A DNA stretch of 64,000 nt from Desulfovibrio sp. Huiquan2017 (GCF_017351175.1 NZ_JAFMPN010000010.1:1-64000); one strand, 5' to 3'; counted from the stretch's first letter, positions 8,523-17,025 are shown. Made by a program: numbers and translations. The notes: generated by a model not told the origin, from the letters alone.

Positions 8523-9059
8523 ATGAATATTTTTGAAAAAATGAAAGGACATACACAGAGCCCTCCCAGAGTCGGAAGCTCAGAGGTAGTCTGGTCGTGG
8601 ATAGGCGCTTTTCTCGGCATTGCGCTTGTGGGGTCTTTCCAATCACTGGTCGTCGATCCCATCGACCGCAACTTGCTCATCGGCTCTTTCGGAGCCACGG
8701 CAGTCCTCGTCTACGGAGCGATACGCAGCCCGTTGGCGCAGCCTCGAAACGTCCTCGGCGGGCATGTCCTCTCGGCGGTAGTCGGTGTGCTGTCATTTCA
8801 GATAGCGGGGGACATCACCTGGCTGGCGGCGGCCCTGGCCGTATCCACCGCCATCGCCTTGATGCACATAACCAAGACGCTGCACCCTCCTGGTGGTGCG
8901 ACCGCGCTCATAGCCGTGATCGGCGGCGATTCGATCCACAACCTGGGATATTTTTATGCGCTGATACCGGTTGGTCTCGGAGCGATTCTTCTCCTCGCAG
9001 TCGCATTAGTGGTCAACAATATGGCCGGTAAGCGGCGTTATCCCGAGTTCTGGCTTTAA
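8523..9059 (+). CDS. HPP-family integral membrane protein (candidate nitrite transporter)
   Basis: 178 residues with about four membrane helices. The family signature HPPGGATALIAVIGG is complete, and QSLVVDPIDRNLLIGSFGAT, then LAQPRNVLGGH match the family. It starts 3 bases after the CBS gene stop and is probably translationally coupled to it. HPP proteins have been linked to nitrite transport in cyanobacteria and chloroplasts; the position between hcp, the HAO operon and a flavodiiron protein makes nitrite or another N-oxide a sensible substrate, but that is inference. Confidence 0.85.
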   Translation: MNIFEKMKGHTQSPPRVGSSEVVWSWIGAFLGIALVGSFQSLVVDPIDRNLLIGSFGATAVLVYGAIRSPLAQPRNVLGGHVLSAVVGVLSFQIAGDITWLAAALAVSTAIALMHITKTLHPPGGATALIAVIGGDSIHNLGYFYALIPVGLGAILLLAVALVVNNMAGKRRYPEFWL

Positions 9060-9116
9060 ATTGGCTAGCTTCAAAGCGAATACGCTTCAACCAATCACAC
9101 CATAAAGGGGGATAAA

Positions 9117-10304
9117 ATGAGTTTCAAACTGACAGAGAGCGTTACCTGGGTCGGTAAGATTGATTGGGAATTACAAAAATTCCATGGAGAGGAGTACTCA
9201 ACGTTCAAAGGCTCTTCTTACAATTCATACCTCGTCCGAGATGAGAAAACAGTTCTGATCGACACGGTCTATGGCCCCTTTGGAAAGGAATTCGTCGCCA
9301 ATCTGGAAAGAGAAATCGATTTGGACAAGATCGACTACATCGTCATAAACCACTGCGAGGTGGATCATAGCGGGGGGCTACCGGAACTCATGCGCCGCAT
9401 AGCGGACGTACCGATTTACTGTTCAGCCCAAGCGGTAAAAATACTGAAAGGATACTACCACTCCGACTGGAATTTCCAGGTGGTCAAAACGGGAGACACC
9501 CTCTCCCTGGGAGAGAAAACCCTATCCTTCATTTCAGCCCCGATGCTCCATTGGCCGGACTCCATGTTCACCTATATGGACAAGGATAACGTTCTATTCA
9601 GCAACGATGCTTTTGGTCATCACCTCGCATCCGATCTGATGTACAACGATTTGGTCGATCAGGAAGAACTCATGAACGAATGCATAAAATATTATGCAAA
9701 CATCCTCACGCCGTTCAGCAAGTTAGTGACAAAAAAGATCAATGAAGTGGTCGGGCTGGGATTGCCCGTTGACTTCATCTTCCCCAGCCATGGCATCATG
9801 TGGCGCGATAATCCTCTTCAGATCGTGCAGAAATATCTGGAGTGGGCAGACGATTATCAGGAAGATCAAATCACCATCATCTATGACACGATGTGGAACA
9901 GCACGCGGGACATGGCTGAAGCGATCGCTTCAGGCATCCGCCAGGCAAACAAAGACGTCGTCATCAAGATTCTCCATGTCGGGCAGCGCGACAAGAATGA
10001 TATTCTTACGGAGATATTCCGCTCCAAAATGGTGGTAGCAGGTTGTTCGACCATCAACAAAGGCATTCTCTCCCATATGGCGGGCATGCTCGAAATGATC
10101 CACGGCCTTGCCTTCAAGAACAAGAAAGGAGCAGCCTTCGGCTCCTACGGCTGGTCGGGAGAGAGTGTCAAAATGATTTCTGACAGTCTTGAAAAAGCAG
10201 GAATAGAAGTGGTCGCGGAAGGTTTAAAGGCACTGTGGAAACCCGACGATGCAGGTCGTCAGGAATGCGAAGCATACGGTCGGCAACTCGCTGAATATTT
10301 ATAG
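9117..10304 (+). CDS. Flavodiiron protein (NO/O2 reductase, A-type FDP)
   Basis: 395 residues, the normal class A length. The N-terminal metallo-beta-lactamase-like diiron domain has HCEVDHSGG, then MLHWPDSMFTY, SNDAFGHH and PSHGIMWR as iron ligand segments. From about residue 250 a flavodoxin domain follows (IIYDTMWNSTRDMAEAIASG binds the FMN phosphate; GSYGWSGE later). Such proteins (ROO in Desulfovibrio) take electrons from rubredoxin and reduce O2 or NO to H2O or N2O in the cytoplasm. GGGG precedes the ATG. The neighbours point to NO as the relevant substrate. Confidence 0.95.
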   Translation: MSFKLTESVTWVGKIDWELQKFHGEEYSTFKGSSYNSYLVRDEKTVLIDTVYGPFGKEFVANLEREIDLDKIDYIVINHCEVDHSGGLPELMRRIADVPIYCSAQAVKILKGYYHSDWNFQVVKTGDTLSLGEKTLSFISAPMLHWPDSMFTYMDKDNVLFSNDAFGHHLASDLMYNDLVDQEELMNECIKYYANILTPFSKLVTKKINEVVGLGLPVDFIFPSHGIMWRDNPLQIVQKYLEWADDYQEDQITIIYDTMWNSTRDMAEAIASGIRQANKDVVIKILHVGQRDKNDILTEIFRSKMVVAGCSTINKGILSHMAGMLEMIHGLAFKNKKGAAFGSYGWSGESVKMISDSLEKAGIEVVAEGLKALWKPDDAGRQECEAYGRQLAEYL

Positions 10305-10322
10305 CCTTAATAAGGAGATAAC

Positions 10323-10652
10323 ATGAGTAAGACCAAGAAAGTCGGCGTAGCTTTTGGAGTTGAGGGATCGATTCAATATGCCGATGACTCCGTCGTCAGC
10401 CAGACTCTGTTCAACAAAGACACCGGAACAATCACCCTCTTCGCCTTTGACGAAGGCCAGGGACTAAGCGAACACACTGCTCCGTTTGATGCTGTTGTCC
10501 ACATCCTGGACGGACAGGCCCAGATCACCATCGGCGGAGAGTCTCATGCCGTAAGCAAAGGCGAAATAATCATCATGCCTGCCAACATTCCTCATGCACT
10601 TCATGCCGAGATAAAGTTTAAGATGCTCCTGACTATGATTCGAGGAGAATAA
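10323..10652 (+). CDS. Small single-domain cupin protein
   Basis: 109 residues forming one conserved cupin barrel: SEHTAPFDAVVHILDGQAQI (first motif, with H and H but no second His next to the first) and GEIIIMPANIPHALHA (second motif). AAGGAGATAAC precedes the ATG and the gene starts 18 bases after the flavodiiron gene, so they are one transcript. Cupins of this type are often found next to Hcp or flavodiiron genes in anaerobes; the ligand and reaction are unknown. Confidence 0.85.
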   Translation: MSKTKKVGVAFGVEGSIQYADDSVVSQTLFNKDTGTITLFAFDEGQGLSEHTAPFDAVVHILDGQAQITIGGESHAVSKGEIIIMPANIPHALHAEIKFKMLLTMIRGE

Positions 10653-10730
10653 ACCAAAACAGTTTAGAATCAAATCGCAACCGCGATCCCTACAGAATTG
10701 AAAGCGCCAATGAGTATACAAAAGGGGCTT

Positions 10731-10798
10731 AGAGGTGGTTCCGGTTGTTCGGACAGATCAGCGGCAGCATTAAGAGGTGGTAGCGGATTTTTGGACAG
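10731..10798. repeat. Two tandem copies of an IS3-type terminal repeat
   Basis: A 26-base unit beginning AGAGGTGGT and ending GGACAG occurs at 10731-10756 and again at 10773-10798; 19 of 26 positions agree. The second copy is at the expected distance before the IS3 orfA start at 10840. Two adjacent IS ends suggest one element landed next to the end of another or a partial duplication. Confidence 0.5.
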
Positions 10799-10839
10799 GT
10801 CATTAAGGTGGAGTCCAACGACGAGGAGGACTTCAGACA

Positions 10840-10941
10840 ATGTCCAAGAGAAGACGCTTTTCAGCAGAGTTCAAGGCCAAGGTTGCGCTTGATGCATTAT
10901 CGGGCGAAATGACGCTTTCGAAGATGCCGAGCATGGTGTAG
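10840..10941 (+). pseudogene. IS3-family orfA, 5' fragment
   Basis: Starts MSKRRRFSAEFKAKVALDAL and then leaves the family after SGEMTLS, ending at a TAG. This is the first part of the helix-turn-helix OrfA of IS3 elements. Everything after about 10920 is replaced by the truncated transporter gene, so the IS is only a left-end fragment. Confidence 0.75.
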
Positions 10942-11171
10942 CAGCTCGCAGCCGGGACTTTGGTCTGTGTTGCGAAGGACTCAATTTCGAACATTTGAAA
11001 ATGGAAAATGCAGAAGAACAAGATAGCGAGGGGAACACCGACCTTCTTGACCATCTGCATAATTGGACCTGCCGGGAGGGTAGGCAACTTTTCGAGTGAA
11101 TAGTTCCGCATATCCAGAGGATCAAAAGAATCACATGCGGGAGCGAGAGTTTTATCTAGCGGGGCATTCAT
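10919..11171 (-). pseudogene. N-terminal fragment of a membrane transporter cut by the IS3 scar
   Basis: Reads leftward from the ATG at 11171, which has a strong GGAAGGAG in front. About 83 native residues remain (MNAPLDKTLAPACDSFDPLD..., a membrane helix VGVPLAILFFCIFHFQMF, then ASCYTMLGIFE) before the frame enters IS3 sequence. The layout resembles the start of DASS/SLC13-type anion transporters, but I am not sure of the family. The downstream helices are gone from this locus, so the gene should be dead. Confidence 0.5.
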
Positions 11172-11197
11172 ATTTTTACTCCTTCCATCATCGGTGG

Positions 11198-11217
11198 TCG
11201 GGACCTTTCGGTCCCGA
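11198..11217. terminator. Hairpin between the CYTH gene and the transporter fragment
   Basis: TCGGGACC-TTTC-GGTCCCGA is a perfect 8-bp stem with a 4-base loop. There is no clean T run on either side, so it may be an attenuator or processing site rather than a full terminator. Confidence 0.45.
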
Positions 11218-11226
11218 ACCGTATCT

Positions 11227-11246
11227 TTTACACAATATTGTGTAAA
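11227..11246. promoter_or_regulatory. 20-bp perfect palindrome, candidate operator
   Basis: TTTACACAATATTGTGTAAA is an uninterrupted 20-bp palindrome just past the stop of the CYTH-like gene and about 55 bases in front of the transporter start on the same strand. It looks like an operator for a dimeric regulator; which one is unknown. Confidence 0.5.
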
Positions 11247-11256
11247 TGGAGGTGGT

Positions 11257-11892
11257 TTATACCATTCCGATGACGCTTTTTGCTGCTTTGAGGTAGTTCC
11301 TGTTCTCAAGGTGACCGATTTCCAAAGCTTCGATAGCCTTGGTCATGCCTTCGTAATCTTCGCTTTCGCAACATGCGGTCTCAAGGACGGCTCCGTTGAA
11401 TTCAATGATTCCGTATTCACAAATGATATCATTCACAGAGAAGCCAAAACGCTTCTTGAAAACAGAAACTGCCGCGAGGCCGGGGTGCTCTTCCACAATG
11501 GCGATAAAGTCATCGAGAGTGTATTCCTCTTTGACCAGATTCACTTCGGCCTTCATGTTTTCGAGGATGGTTGCAACTTCCTGCTTCCCTACAGGGAACT
11601 GGAACTTGCCACGAGGCTGGAATATCTCGTAGCCATTCTCGGTTTCACCAACTTTCGTTTTGATATCCAGCAAGCCATCGCGGACCTTGACGTTGGCCTC
11701 ATTGGTGGCAGTGGAGAGAAAGTAGGTCTCGCGGCTTTCGCGCACCTTGAAGAGCTTAGCTTGAGCCTTCCACATGGATTTTTTGACAATGTCGAGGACG
11801 CCCTGCCCAAAGACACGGTATTCAGCTCTGGGGATAATTTTTGAAGCTTCTTCCGCTGAAGTGGCGGCGTTTGCATCGTAAACGTTTTTCAT
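11257..11892 (-). CDS. CYTH-like protein without the canonical ExExK motif
   Basis: 211 residues. The middle (YFLSTATNEANVKVRDGLLD, IKTKVG, GYEIFQPRGKFQFP) follows the strand pattern of CYTH/triphosphate-tunnel domains, with alternating charged residues suitable for a polyphosphate pocket. The N-terminal signature is altered: RAEYRVFG in place of ExExKF. It lies 24 bases after a classical CYTH gene on the same strand, so it may be a diverged paralogue with a different phosphate substrate. Family assignment is moderate. Confidence 0.6.
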   Translation of the reverse strand: MKNVYDANAATSAEEASKIIPRAEYRVFGQGVLDIVKKSMWKAQAKLFKVRESRETYFLSTATNEANVKVRDGLLDIKTKVGETENGYEIFQPRGKFQFPVGKQEVATILENMKAEVNLVKEEYTLDDFIAIVEEHPGLAAVSVFKKRFGFSVNDIICEYGIIEFNGAVLETACCESEDYEGMTKAIEALEIGHLENRNYLKAAKSVIGMV

Positions 11893-11916
11893 TGAATTCT
11901 CCTGAAAGATGGGTGG

Positions 11917-12381
11917 TTACCAGGTTGTATAGGGATTGTTGACGAGGTTGGAATTGAAGTAGCGAGGATCGCCGGTTACTTCTTCGCCGACCCAGGAGGG
12001 TTTTTCGAAGGCCTGGTCCTCACTCGACAATTCTATTTCGGCGACCACGAGGCCGTTGTTCACACCGAAGAATTCATCGACTTCCCAAATAAAACCGCCA
12101 AACTCGATCTTGTAACGGGCCTTTTCAATGATTGGCTTTTCGGCCAGATCGTCGAGCATCTCGGTGCATTCTGCATGCGGAATCTCATATTCGTACTCCA
12201 CCCGGGTCGCTCCGGTAGTGATGCCCTTGATGGTCAGGAACCCCTTGTCATCAATGGTGCGGACACGAACAGTGCGTTCCTTGGCGCTGTTCAGATATCC
12301 TTGACGGTAGTGAGTACCGTCTGCCAGGCCGCGCCAGTCATCACCGACGAGCAGGAATTTGCGTTCAATTTCTTTAGCCAT
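11917..12381 (-). CDS. CYTH-domain protein (triphosphate tunnel metalloenzyme)
   Basis: 154 residues, the usual size of a stand-alone CYTH domain. EIERKFL at the N-terminus is the ExExK signature; YRQGYLN, VRVRTIDDKGFLTIKG, EYEYEIP, KARYKI and VAEIEL supply the alternating basic and acidic residues of the tunnel. Members hydrolyse inorganic triphosphate or make cAMP; a short single-domain form like this is most likely a triphosphatase. First gene of a leftward operon with the CYTH-like gene and the broken transporter, and divergent from a LysR regulator. Confidence 0.88.
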   Translation of the reverse strand: MAKEIERKFLLVGDDWRGLADGTHYRQGYLNSAKERTVRVRTIDDKGFLTIKGITTGATRVEYEYEIPHAECTEMLDDLAEKPIIEKARYKIEFGGFIWEVDEFFGVNNGLVVAEIELSSEDQAFEKPSWVGEEVTGDPRYFNSNLVNNPYTTW

Positions 12382-12501
12382 GTGTTCTCCAGTTATGTTT
12401 CAAAGGATAGGTTGAGATTTTGCCAACATTGATCTTGTCTTAATGCAGTGCTGATGATAAAAACAAATGATAATGAAACATAATCAGTATAATTAATAGT
12501 T

Positions 12502-13431
12502 ATGAATGAAGCATCGTTGAAAGTATTTATGGCGGTTTGTGACACCGGCAGTTTTACCAAGGCCGCCGGTGAGTTGTTCATCACCCAACCGGCGGTGAGC
12601 CGCCATGTCCAAGCATTGGAGCATCATTATGGGGTGGACTTGTTCGAACGCCGAGGGCGAAGCATCGAGTTGACGCCCAACGGCGAAATTCTCCGGAATA
12701 AGGCTAGAGAACTGTTCTCCCTGTATGCCGACGTGGAGTCGTTATTCGAGGACCTCATCAATCTCAGACGCGGGAAGATTGCTATCGCCGCCTCGGCGAC
12801 CATCGCTACATACCTGTTACCCCCGGCTATCGCATCATTCCGCCAACAATTCCCTGGTGTTATCATCGAGTTGCTTTCGGGGAATACCCACGAGGTCAAA
12901 AAGATGGTCGGCAACGGTGATGCGGATATCGGGTTCGGCGGCGGCGCGGGTGTGGAAAGCCGAGGACTTGTTCGGGCCATGGTGCACAAGGAGCAGTTGG
13001 TCATTGTGACCCGAACCGATAGCGACATCTGTAAAAAAGAAGTTGTAACCCCGGAGGATATGCAGGACCACCAGTTCATCTGGCGTGAGAAAGGCACCCA
13101 AATCCGACTCTATGTGCGTGAGCTATTCAAAAACACGCCTATACAGTCCCCGAGCGTAGTGGCTCACCGCGTGGCCACGGCTAAACGCTTTGCCCAAGTT
13201 GAAGGATATCTGACCGCTTTGCCCTACTCTGCGGTGAAACGAGAAGTTGAGGACGGTAGACTCGCCATTCTGAACGTCAAGGATTTCAACGTTGCCATTG
13301 GATTCAACGCCTTCGTCAGCGCCAGTCGCCGCCAGGGAGTTGCTAGCCAAGCATTTCTACAACATCTCCTCAACTGTGGAGTCTTCACTCACTCCAGTGC
13401 CTTGAAAAAACTTCTCAAAGTGAGCAAGTAA
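12502..13431 (+). CDS. LysR-family transcriptional regulator
   Basis: 309 residues. The winged helix-turn-helix is complete (FMAVCDTGSFTKAAGELFIT, QPAVSRHVQALEHHYGVDLF, ERRGRSIELTPNG), followed by the usual two-lobed effector domain (GNTHEVKKMVGNGDADIGFG). It is divergently transcribed from the CYTH operon with a 120-bp AT-rich intergenic region. By the normal LysR arrangement it should regulate that operon, but the effector is not known. Confidence 0.93.
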   Translation: MNEASLKVFMAVCDTGSFTKAAGELFITQPAVSRHVQALEHHYGVDLFERRGRSIELTPNGEILRNKARELFSLYADVESLFEDLINLRRGKIAIAASATIATYLLPPAIASFRQQFPGVIIELLSGNTHEVKKMVGNGDADIGFGGGAGVESRGLVRAMVHKEQLVIVTRTDSDICKKEVVTPEDMQDHQFIWREKGTQIRLYVRELFKNTPIQSPSVVAHRVATAKRFAQVEGYLTALPYSAVKREVEDGRLAILNVKDFNVAIGFNAFVSASRRQGVASQAFLQHLLNCGVFTHSSALKKLLKVSK

Positions 13432-13540
13432 AGGACAAACTCAGAAAAATTAGCCTAGTAGGAGGGGCGGTTGAGATCCAAACCTTATCAGACTGAAGAG
13501 AGTTTTTTTATCATGTGCTGACCAGGGATGAAATCATCAC

Positions 13541-14373
13541 TTGTGCGGCTCGGTTCTGCGGGCCGCCGAGGCTTACGATCCAATCATCATGGACCTTTTA
13601 CACGAAGAGATTTTGTCTGGGCCGGTCCTGACCCTGGATGAGACCACAGTGCAGGTGTTGAAAAAACCTGGCCGAAAGTACTCGCCCTCGCGTTCCGGCA
13701 AGATTACCGAGGAGTTGATGCGTGACTTTTCTGGCTACCTGCAAACCGATGGGTACGCGGGGTACAATGCCCTTGGGGAGCGGAAGGGCATTATCGATGT
13801 GGGCTGTATGGCGCACGTGCGGAGCAAGGTCATGGACGTGCTCAAGGCCGGGACAAAGAAACGCGGCACGGCTCAGGAGGTGGTTGATCTCATTGCCAAA
13901 TTCTATGGCCTGAAAAAACAGGCCCGGCAAGCGCGCTTTGATGCGGATCGCATCCTGGCCATGCGTCAGGACCAGTCCCGCCAGATCAGGGACACCATCA
14001 AGGCCTTGCTTTTGGAACGGGGACAGACCACGCCGCGCAAGACTTACCCGGGCGCGCCCTCTCTTACGCCTTGGGGCAGTGGGAGCGGGTTGAAGCATAT
14101 CTAGAAGACGAAATCTTGCTGCCGGATAACAATTTGGCCGAGAACGCCATCCGCCCCTCTGCAATCGTTCGGAAGAACTGGCTTTTCGCTGGCTCGCCCA
14201 GAGGCGCTGCGGCCAGCGCGGCCTTGTACAGCCAGGTCGAGACTGCGAAGGCAAATGAGCTGGAACCGTTGCGGTATCTGTATTCCCTTTTTGAAAGACT
14301 ACCAGGCATGAAGTCCGATGACGAGAGAAGAAGCTTGTTGCCGCAGTATCTTGCCGCTGAGAAGTTAGCGTGA
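13541..14373 (+). pseudogene. IS66-family transposase (TnpC), truncated and frameshifted
   Basis: The first frame has ILSGPVLTLDETTVQVL, LQTDGYAGYN and CMAHVRSKV of the IS66 catalytic core. It slips near 14050-14060 (expected RALSYALGQWERVEAYLEDE continues in another frame), and the second frame supplies LLPDNNLAENAIRPSAI with the catalytic glutamate and the normal C-terminus. The N-terminal third, including the helix-turn-helix/zinc region and the tnpA and tnpB partners, is missing. Non-functional unless the frameshift is a sequencing error, and even then truncated. Confidence 0.85.
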
Positions 14374-14484
14374 CAACAGGATGTGGAGGCTTGGAAGAGG
14401 TCAAAAAAATGCGCTTACGTTCAACCGGCTGCACGGGGAAAGAGTGGCGGCGTTGAAGAAGATGAGTCGGTAAGAATACTATGC

Positions 14485-15243
14485 TTACTTACCGAAATAC
14501 TTTTCAGCCAACTTTTTGACCGTGCCGTTTCGAATGAATTTTTCTAATGCTGCATTCAGTTCGTTCATTTTGACAAGCAGCGGAGACTTCTTAGATACCG
14601 CAAAATAGAGTTTGGTCGTTTTGCCAGGGTCATATTCCGCTTCAACGATTGCTGATGATAGCTCCAATCTTTTGAGATCGTAGAGGACTTGGCAGTCTGT
14701 ACCCACAAACGCATCCCAGCGCCCAGCTAGTACCATCCGGATTAAGTGCTCTTCTGAATGTCCAAGCATTTTTTGCAAGGTGTTGTCCTCGTCGAACTTT
14801 GGAAAATAAACGGAGTTGCGGGATACGCCAATTCTTAGAGGTGTTAGATCGACGTATTTTCTTATGCGTATTTGATTACGTTTGAGAACGTAGAATTTTG
14901 GGGAACAGGAAAAGTAGGACGAGTCTGTGTAAACAAGATATTTTTTCCGGCTATCGTTTATTGCGATTCCGGTAGTCATATCGGACTCGCCTGCTTCAAG
15001 TTCATCCAACACGCGGGGCCATGGCCTTTGTTGCCATTTGAAGATCAGCCCCGTTTCATTCCCTATCAAAGAAAGCAGTTCGACGTCGAACCCCGAAAGA
15101 TTACCTTTGTCATCAAGAAGTCGAAAGGGCGGCCATATCTCTGTCGAAACCATATAAGTTGTTTCTTGGGCAGACGCTACAGATAGAGGGATAATAAGGC
15201 CAACAAGTAGGGCCCAATAGCAGTAAGTGGCTAGTCTTTTCAC
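14485..15243 (-). CDS. Periplasmic amino-acid-type solute-binding protein (SBP_bac_3)
   Basis: 252 residues from the GTG at 15243, chosen because GGAGGAG is immediately upstream; the longer version has no such site. A signal peptide (YCYWALLVGLIIPLSVASAQ) is followed by the two-lobe binding fold: IWPPFRLLDDKGNLSGFDVE, WQQRPWPRVLDELEAGESDM, LRIGVSRNSVYF, WDAFVGTDCQVLYDL. No ABC permease or ATPase genes are adjacent. In Desulfovibrio such orphan proteins occur in large numbers and may feed chemoreceptors or distant transporters. Confidence 0.85.
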   Translation of the reverse strand: MKRLATYCYWALLVGLIIPLSVASAQETTYMVSTEIWPPFRLLDDKGNLSGFDVELLSLIGNETGLIFKWQQRPWPRVLDELEAGESDMTTGIAINDSRKKYLVYTDSSYFSCSPKFYVLKRNQIRIRKYVDLTPLRIGVSRNSVYFPKFDEDNTLQKMLGHSEEHLIRMVLAGRWDAFVGTDCQVLYDLKRLELSSAIVEAEYDPGKTTKLYFAVSKKSPLLVKMNELNAALEKFIRNGTVKKLAEKYFGK

Positions 15244-15346
15244 TACTCCTCCATACAACGAGTTTTCAAGAGTAAACAATATTAGTTGATTATGGTTGAT
15301 GGTTCAATATTTTTTTCATATGCAGGGCTATGGCGACACGGTGTAG

Positions 15347-15526
15347 ACTCTACTGTTTCTGAACGAGGAAGAGCGTGCGACCTGCCCAGTAAAGTATACG
15401 GAGCAGGGCAGGAACGTGGCAATGATCACCGAGTCCGGCAGTTACTCCTTGGTCCTGCGCTCCAGGAAACCGGAGGCGCGGCGGTTCAAGAAGGGGGTGA
15501 CGGCGTTGAAGAAGATGGGTCATTAA
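15347..15526 (+). pseudogene. Bro-N (phage antirepressor-type) domain remnant
   Basis: The frame encodes LFLNEEERATCPVKYTEQG, ITESGSYSLVLRSRKPEARR and FKK. This is the core of the Bro-N domain of phage antirepressors (pattern: ITESGLY.LI.RSRKPEA..F..W). Instead of the usual WVTSEVLP continuation it ends GVTALKKMGH-stop, and a similar tail (AALKKMSR-stop) occurs at about 14451-14474, just after the IS66 scar. Only about 55 residues remain. Confidence 0.55.
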
Positions 15527-15662
15527 CCCCCATTAAACCTTATTGGTACTTTGATCCTTACCCCGCCCCGTTGATAAGCTCTTTGGCTTTTCACCGGGGT
15601 CAGCCTAGGCTGCCACCAAACTTGTACATGGAGTGCAAGCTCAAACGTAAGGAACGGGTCCA

Positions 15663-15809
15663 ATGAAAAATATTACCACCACCGGCATTGATCTGGCAAA
15701 AAATGTTTTCCAACTCCACGGAGTAAGTACCGCTGGAAAAGTCGTCATTGCTGTCCGGTTGCCGTTAGTATCCGTGGATTTACGCATGCACGTTGGCTTT
15801 TCAAGCTAA
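15663..15809 (+). pseudogene. IS110-family transposase, N-terminal fragment
   Basis: MKNITTTGIDLAKNVFQLHG is the start of the DEDD domain of IS110 transposases, including the first catalytic aspartate (GIDLAKN). After about 28 residues the similarity stops and the frame ends at a TAA. It is a different fragment from the C-terminal IS110 piece at 2.7-3.3 kb. Confidence 0.7.
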
Positions 15810-15818
15810 GGCCGGTCC

Positions 15819-16740
15819 ATGGACATATTTGACAGCTCTTCGGAAAAGATAATGTCCAAAATCGCCTCTGTTTATGGTATGCAGACAACTGTTAACCTGC
15901 TGCATAAAAATGATATTTCGAACATGGCTCATGCTGACAAGATCTTTCATCAAATGCTATCCCTGATTCCCCGGTATGAATTCGATGTCTTGGCCCGGGA
16001 ACACAGTACCGGTAGATGTTCCCGGACATTCTCTCGATGAAATCAGTTCACTTGTCTGCTCTTTATTCACCTGACTGGCCCTCGAAGCATGCGCGACGGC
16101 ACCCGCAGCTTGGGAGCCAAGATCGGGCGACTGTACCATTTGGGCCTGTGCTCCGTGGCCCGTTCGACCTTTGCCGACGCCCATTCTAAGCGCCCGGCCG
16201 AATTCTTCCAGGCGCTCTTCGGCAAAATGTATCAGCGATGCCCGACCGTGCCCCCGGGCCACAAGTTCCGGTTCAAGGCCAAACTCTTCAGCTTCGACAC
16301 CTCGGTTGTCAAACTCTGTCAGTCCGCCTTTCCCTGGGCCGACTTCAGCGCCAAGTGGGGCGGATGAAACTTCATGTTGTTCTCGACCATGATGGCTATT
16401 TGCCTGCTTTCGTACGAGTCACCAAGGCCCGGCTGCACGATTCCAAGATGGCCAAGATGCTCAAGCTGCCCAGGGGCTCCATCGCCGTGTTCGACAAGGC
16501 CTACATCAACTACTCCCGGTTCCGAACGCTGGGCGCCTCCGGCCTGTTCTTCGTCACCAGACTCAAGACCAACACCGTGTACCAGGTGCTCAAGAGATGC
16601 CCTGTCAGGAAAGGCACGGGTGTGACCTCGGCCCACGTGATCAGCGTCGCCATCCGGGGTGACGAGCTTCGACTCCACCGCATCGGATACCGAGACCCTG
16701 AAACCGGAAAGTTCTACGAGGTCCTGAAACCGATAAGGAA
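15819..16740 (+). pseudogene. IS4-family (DUF4372-type) transposase with nonsense and frameshift lesions
   Basis: N-terminal part: FHQMLSLIPRYEFDVLAREH, then a TGA at 16038-16040 exactly where a tryptophan (SRWNQF) is expected; the same frame then continues LFIHLTG...SMRDGTRSL and KAKLFSFDTSVVKLCQSAFP. A one-base slip near 16366 moves the rest (MKLHVVLDHDGYLPAFVRVT, GSIAVFDKAYINYSRF) into another frame. It is cut off near 16740 where an IS3 element begins. Three lesions, so clearly dead. Confidence 0.8.
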
Positions 16741-16746
16741 GGACGT

Positions 16747-17025
16747 ATGACAAAGGGCAACAAAAGACGGAAGCATTCGGACAAGTTCAAGGCCAAGGTC
16801 GTACTTGAGGCGATACGTGGCGTGAAGACGCTGGCGCAATTGGCTGCTGAGTACAAAGTGCACCCAAACCAGATTTCTACGTGGAAAAGACAGCTCCTTG
16901 AAAATGCCGAAGGTATCTTCTCCGACGACAAAAAAGCCAAGAGCCTGGAAGAGGTCACCGCTCCGCTGTTTGAAGAGATCGGCCGGCTCAAGATGGATAT
17001 CAAGTGGCTTGAAAAAAAGTTGTAA
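16747..17025 (+). CDS. IS3-family OrfA (helix-turn-helix)
   Basis: 92 residues: KRRKHSDKFKAKVVLEAIRG, TLAQLAAEYKVHPNQISTWK and a C-terminal leucine-zipper-like helix typical of IS3 OrfA. Near the 3' end an A7G run at 17013-17019 reads A_AAA_AAG in frame, the classic -1 slippery heptamer that makes the OrfAB fusion transposase. AAGGA precedes the ATG. Confidence 0.9.
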   Translation: MTKGNKRRKHSDKFKAKVVLEAIRGVKTLAQLAAEYKVHPNQISTWKRQLLENAEGIFSDDKKAKSLEEVTAPLFEEIGRLKMDIKWLEKKL

